Part shown: piece by piece, positions 59,485-64,000 of the stretch
How positions within the stretch are numbered: position 1 is the first letter of the stretch
Layout of the letters: each line of letters starts with the position of its first letter
Source: Pohlia nutans
Lineage: Eukaryota > Streptophyta > Bryopsida > Bryales > Mniaceae
Direction of reading: 5' to 3'
Length of the DNA stretch: 64,000 bases
NCBI GenBank assembly: GCA_022496805.1
Contig: CM040088.1
Coordinates: forward strand, 5,394,001-5,458,000
Position numbers and translations under genes: made by a program
The notes under the pieces: model-generated
Told to the model about the DNA's origin: nothing
Seen by the model: the letters and a program-made list of their open reading frames with translations, nothing else
Databases searched by the model: none

Positions 59485-60163
59485 CTAAACCCTTGAAGGA
59501 TCAAGGATTCATGAGTTTTAAATGATAAATTCAATCAATCATATTGTGAAAAATATAATTCAAATGGAACCAAATCTTATATCACCGGAATTTGTGAAGA
59601 ATATTGAATGTGTTGGTCAAATAAATAAATAAATTTGTACTACAGGAAGTTTACATAGGGCCTACCTGGGGGGTGCACTCCATTGTCAAGTTGAACACCA
59701 CGTGCGATAAAAAAAATCTACTTTTTACATAAAGCATCACCAAAATGGGTCAAAATTTTATCAATTTTTTTTCATAAGTAGATATACACGGTATCTATTA
59801 CATAGTAAAAAATGGTAACCAAATTTGGTGATTTGTTTTTTTAATAAAACATACTGTTTCTAACTAGAATGACGCAGAATTGAACTAAAACAATTACTAC
59901 AAAAAATGAAGATGACGAAAAATTTCAAAAAAACACACAAAAGATATTATCAATGGTTACGTATATGTAGAAAAAATATCATAATTTTTAAAATTATCTA
60001 TGGCATATAATATAGGGTAGCAAATTTTTCTCACGTGGTTATGAAACGTAAGGGGGTGTGATCTCCCCGAGAGGACCTACTCAAAGATGCTAAAAAAATG
60101 CTAAAAATAAATAAATATTTGGGGGCTTCTTCAATTTGGGTTTCTTAGTCCTTTACATATTAA
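59485..60163. mobile_element. Short TTAA element interrupted by a second MITE
   Basis: The outer parts (59485-59665 and 60073-60163) together form one member of the 215-230 bp family ('ccttgaaggatcaagg' start, 'gagtaggtcc' break, 'cttagtcctttacatattaa' end). The insertion 59666-60072 splits its 'ctactcaaa' box. The right TTAA (60160-60163) is shared with the next element. Confidence 0.75.
59666..60072. mobile_element. Second copy of the 8235-8648 MITE family
   Basis: Ends CTGGGGGGTGCACTCC and GATCTCCCCGAG, related to the termini at 8235-8648, with an inner 'caccacgtg'/'cacgtggt' pair. The flanks GGGCCTAC (59658-59665) and GGACCTAC (60073-60080) are an 8-bp duplication with one difference; 9 bp is also possible. 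Confidence 0.75.
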
Positions 60164-60735
60164 CCCCTCAACGTCCAACCGTCCAGAAAGTGGACGATGC
60201 ACAAAATCAAACACAAATTTCTCATCCGTCATTGACTTTTTGCAGCGCGGATTTTTTACTATATATTTTATGGAAAGTTAGCTTCATGTATGTGTGATCC
60301 GATTAGAGAGGGGATGATTTGTGAAATTTTTATGCCTCGTTTCATGTTGTAGTGATTCACCCAAAATTTCAAAGATTTCAGTGTATAAGTGCTATTAAAA
60401 TAGTCAACTCATAAAATTAAGCAACCAAAAAAAACTCAAAAACCACTACACTTAGAGTACTACATTTCAACCAATCACAACAAATTTCATGTCCAAATTA
60501 TCAATATCTCATTCGTAATCAAATTACAAAAGTATTTTCAATTTCAAGTTTCAAATTTTATACAAAATATTGGTGATAGCAATCGTAGATCTAACCGTAT
60601 GGATAGAATCTAAAATTTATAATGTACAACTTTTATTCTTACATCAAGTGCAAAATATCACTCTGGATTGCATTTTATGATGCATATTTGCAAAACTGCC
60701 GAATTTGGAGAGGAGTGAGGACGTTTAGGGGTTAA
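60160..60735. mobile_element. 576-bp TTAA element, subfamily A, copy 3
   Basis: TTAA-CCCCTCAACGTCCAACCG and AGGACGTTTAGGGG-TTAA. Same direction as copy 1 but more diverged. It shares its left TTAA with the preceding element and its right TTAA (60732-60735) with the next. Confidence 0.9.
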
Positions 60736-62078
60736 CCCTTTGACGCGCCTGCGTTCACATAGTTGACGATGAATAGATTCAAATTACTCTCTTGACTACA
60801 TAAATGGACAGTTTTTATCCAACAAATTTTTCTTGGTTCTTGTACTAGTTGACTATCATTTGTGCAATATGAATCTTCAAAATAAGATATTGTGAGTTTT
60901 TTTAAAATAACAAAATTGGTTTATGTCGAGTTTCATCCTTATTTCAAAAAGTGAGACCGTAACTCCTAACCGTCCCAGTGTTCATATTTTGGATGTTTTT
61001 TGAGTTACTTTCACTTCAAAGAGCTGTTACTTTTGCATACAATGTTCGGTTTCAATGAAATTTTAAGAAACCCCCCCGCATGATGTCTAGTTTGAGTGGT
61101 AAAAATTTCAGATCAATCCAAGATGTATTGAATTTTTGGGAATCATTTGAAAGGAGGGGTCTTTTTTTTGGACAGTTTTTGTGCATTTTGATGGCTACAA
61201 CTTTGGGGGCTTGTATCTCCTTCATCCAATGTCCGTTTTTAATATAAAAAAATTGTTGGGTTAGATTCCTCTTGAAGTCAGGTTACCATGTCAATGCATG
61301 TTTTTCTTAATGTTTGGGAGTCATTTTAGTGCACGGGTCTATTTTTGACACTTTTTGCTTTTTGGGTCTAATGGGTCACTTTTTGGGCTATTTTTTGACA
61401 TTGCAAGGCCATTTCAAGGCACATCAAAAAATTTCATGAGTTACTTTTAGTACCAATGTGTTTATATGATGATTTTGAACCACTTTACAGTTTAAAGTTT
61501 TTCATTTGAGTAGTTTTGAAACAAATTTCACCTCCAATGTGTTGCTAAGAAAATTCTAGCATCCTTTTTTAACAATAAAACATTATGATCTTGCAATCTA
61601 TGTGGCCAAATGACTCCAAATTTGATCCACATCATCTACAACATGTATACTACAAGATTTTACAGCTGAGATTTCTATACCTCACTTAAATTTAGACCTA
61701 TAACCCATCAAAAGCATTGATGTTTTTAAGCTTAAAAAAGCTAGAAACGCTTAGGGGTTAAACATGATTTTCCAAAATAAGTAGAATCAAATAATGGAAA
61801 TCATCCCATCTTGTAGTGCATATTATTCCAAATTCATTACAACAATTCTTGATTATTTTTTGGTTAATTTGGGTTTTTTAATTGAATTTCAAAAGAAAAT
61901 CCTGAAATTTTAATTACAATTTATTAATTAAAAAAATGATAAATCCAACCGTAGAGATGTGATCTTCACATTGACATTTACATCTTCGCTTTGTACATCA
62001 ACTCCATTTTTGTTATTCATCAAACAGATTATAATGCATCTTCGAAATCAATGCTAAATCTGGACGATAAAGGGTTAA
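60732..62078. mobile_element. Outer TTAA element carrying a nested one
   Basis: TTAA-CCCTTTGACGCGCC at the left and GGACGATAAAGGG-TTAA at the right. The right part (61980-62070) resembles the end of subfamily A ('aaccgtagagatgtgatctt', 'gattataatgcatctt'). Another element (60959-61761) sits inside, with ends (T)TAAC-TCCTAACCGTCC and AAACGCTTAGGGG-TTAA; it shares sequence with the reverse of 51640-52270. The outer pairing is inferred from position. Confidence 0.6.
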
Positions 62079-63426
62079 TATCCCACTTCCAGTGACTTTG
62101 AGGGGGATGAGACTCATTTTCTCATGAATATCCCAGCTTCAAAATTGACGCATCATGTGTTGCATTGCTGCTCGTCCTTTTCCATATTATTGTACACTTG
62201 TGATTCCACAGTTGCTTGTCATTGTCCTGCAGGCTTGCAACTGACAGCAAACACAATGCATTAGATGAATATACGAAACTCACTGAGTCATTACACATAC
62301 ATACAATGCTGAATTAAATTTTACATGAGGTACTTTCAAGCCTCAATCATATGTGAATGAAGCTGCAAGTTTCAAACACGCATTTATACACTTAGTACCA
62401 AATGATGGCTATAGTTGTGCTACTACGACCACCAGAAACTGTGCAGTAGAAATTGTATGAAAATCTAATGCTGACATTGATGTGAGTTAATTCCAGAGTT
62501 CATTGATAAGGGAATTTTCAATCATCGTTTTGCATCTTTGCAGGAAAGTGCGAAATCCACTGAACTGGACTACACAAGCTGCATGAAAATGTTCCTAGTA
62601 AATGGGATAATCCCTTGCCTTGAAGCAATAGCAACAGAGGACCACCAAACTCATGCCTTCCAGAGGTTAGACATCCAAGTTTTGGCAGAAGTTCGGATTT
62701 TTCTTATTTATAATAGGTTTTGCAACATGCAGATTTTAGGATCATTATTGAGAATTGAGGACAGTTCATGCACTTATGCACGAGCAAGAACCAGAATGTA
62801 ATTAAGCAAATTAGAACCAAGAACTCATGTGAAGATGTTAAGACGCTGAGAAACTAAATCCAAGGCCTCCAACCTGTTTGGAAGCACAGTTGTCCCTCTC
62901 TATTATCACATGTTCGGGAAGCCCGTGCATGGATTAGTCACAGGAAAATGACTTGTCACATGTTAGAGGTTTGTAGAGCTGAGAATCAACACAACGAAGG
63001 TTCCACTAGTAGGAAATGTGTCATTTTTCACTTACTATAAATGAAAAGGGAATGAAATCGCACCAAGCACATAGGTTGTGTCAGTGTTGGTGAGTGGTTT
63101 TCGTCACAAGAAGACAAAAATATAAGCATAATATTCAACCACTGTTCACTGTTCCTACGAAATGGAGAATGAAAAACGACAGATCTGCTACTAGTGTTCA
63201 ATGAACAAAATACAGTGCATGTAGTGAAGAAAATCGTAACGAAACAAGTGTGTCAAATGTTGTGATCTCCGTGGTTGCTTACAAAGAATAAGGAACTCTT
63301 TTGAGTGGCTTCACCATTATAAAGCCACTGAGAACTCAACCTCCGCTATCGTGCTTAGTGGCCTTACAATGATGAAACCACTCAAAAGAATTGCTTACCC
63401 TACACGAAACTAGTGTAAGCCAAACC
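62079..63426 (+). other. Intergenic DNA with a possible orphan exon and a small hairpin
   Basis: 62542-62666 reads as an exon: acceptor TTTGCAG, open codons ESAKSTELDYTSCMKMFLVN and further to HQTHAFQR, donor AG|GTTAGA. The protein was not recognised and no neighbouring exon was found, so it may be part of a gene outside the window, a lone remnant, or chance. At 63298-63388 two 31-base arms (cttttgagtggcttcac... / ...gaaaccactcaaaag) form a hairpin. The rest is unassigned. Confidence 0.35.
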
Positions 63427-64000
63427 TTAACCCCTAAACGTACCAAGGTGTCCCTGGAATTGACAATTTGAGAAAAATCATCATAAAGTACTATTTAGAA
63501 GAATATTTTGGAATTGATATACAAATGAAAGTTCTAAATTTTGAATTTTAGATTCCATCCGTATGGTTTGATTCACTAATGCTATCACCAATATTTAATT
63601 ATAACATTTGAAAGTTAAAATTAAAAATTCCTTCTAGATTCGATTACAAACAAAATTTTAATATTTTTTGAGTAAAATTTGTTGGAATGAATTTGAAATG
63701 AGATACTCTTAAACGTCGTGATTCTTTGAAATTTTTGTGTTTCTTAAATCTATGACCTCATTTTTGCAAGACCACTTTTGAACTACAGTCAATGCAATTT
63801 TGGCTTGGTCAACGACTTGACATACTTCTACATTTGTAATTTTAGAAAAATATGTAATCAAGTATGACTAAATCCAGTTGTTAGATAGGACAACAACTTG
63901 GTGAAGAATCTCCAAAAAATTGGATGACTTTCATCCAAGCATTGATGAGAACGTGAGAAGGGTTTGAATCTGTTAGTCGTCCAGTTTCTAGACGCTATGA
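63427..64000. mobile_element. Subfamily B TTAA element, inverted copy cut by the window end
   Basis: TTAA-CCCCTAAACGTACCAAGG at 63427, then the reverse of 31703-32289 throughout. The window stops a few bases before the expected second TTAA (the last bases 'cgtccagtttctagacgc' match the inner TIR). Confidence 0.88.

Overview
This is a nuclear window from a plant. The signs are spliced genes with GT-AG introns (one GC-AG), a plant family-1 UDP-glycosyltransferase with an intact PSPG box, a plant GT47 exostosin protein, an N-terminal extension that looks like a chloroplast transit peptide, and short interstitial runs of the plant telomere heptamer TTTAGGG/CCCTAAA. The species cannot be named from sequence alone. 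Intron-rich genes in AT-rich, transposon-filled DNA, and a UGT with three introns, would suit a non-flowering land plant (fern, lycophyte or bryophyte), but that is inference. Exons are visibly GC-richer than their surroundings.

Four intact protein-coding genes could be modelled exon by exon with phases that close. (1) A UGT, + strand, 11334-14064, 4 exons, 469 aa. (2) An HRQ1-type DNA helicase with a ubiquitin-like N-terminus, + strand, 14786-29994, 28 exons, 1231 aa; every splice phase is consistent. (3) A six-helix membrane protein resembling the INSIG family behind a transit-like peptide, - strand, 33569-37598, 7 exons, 305 aa. (4) A GT47 exostosin glycosyltransferase of the ARAD type, - strand, 44411-46669, 3 exons, 523 aa. 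Two broken genes lie in the first 10 kb: a PIF/Harbinger transposase (1091-2385, -) split by a one-base slip, and an ankyrin-repeat/PGG membrane-protein pseudogene (6253-9125, +) carrying stops, frameshifts and two separate transposon insertions.

Most of the rest is short non-autonomous transposons. The dominant class ends in TTAA-CCC(C/T)TAA ... TTA(G/A)GGG-TTAA. At least ten elements or subfamilies of about 215-1350 bp share these termini while differing inside. TTAA plus CCC/GGG termini are the signature of the piggyBac superfamily, so this looks like a large piggyBac-like MITE population in a plant. Copies sit in introns of the helicase and the INSIG-like gene, abut each other at a shared TTAA, and are nested. 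Others seen: CACTA elements (6800-7881; a 151-bp one in the GT47 intron), two elements with 8-9 bp target duplications, Harbinger MITEs, Stowaway-like hairpins, a putative SINE, a MITE family with telomere-like heptamers inside, and a 1.4-kb foldback palindrome with a GA-rich hexamer core (56640-58090).

Layout: 0-3 kb Harbinger transposase remnant and a 27-bp-TIR element; 3-5 kb TTAA elements and SINE; 6.2-9.1 kb ankyrin pseudogene; 10-11 kb Harbinger MITE and telomeric repeat; 11.3-30 kb UGT and HRQ1 head to tail; 30-33.5 kb repeats; 33.6-37.6 kb INSIG-like gene; 38-44 kb repeats; 44.4-46.7 kb GT47; 47-64 kb almost entirely repeats, with one unassigned exon-like stretch near 62.5 kb. The four genes show no operon-like or pathway link.
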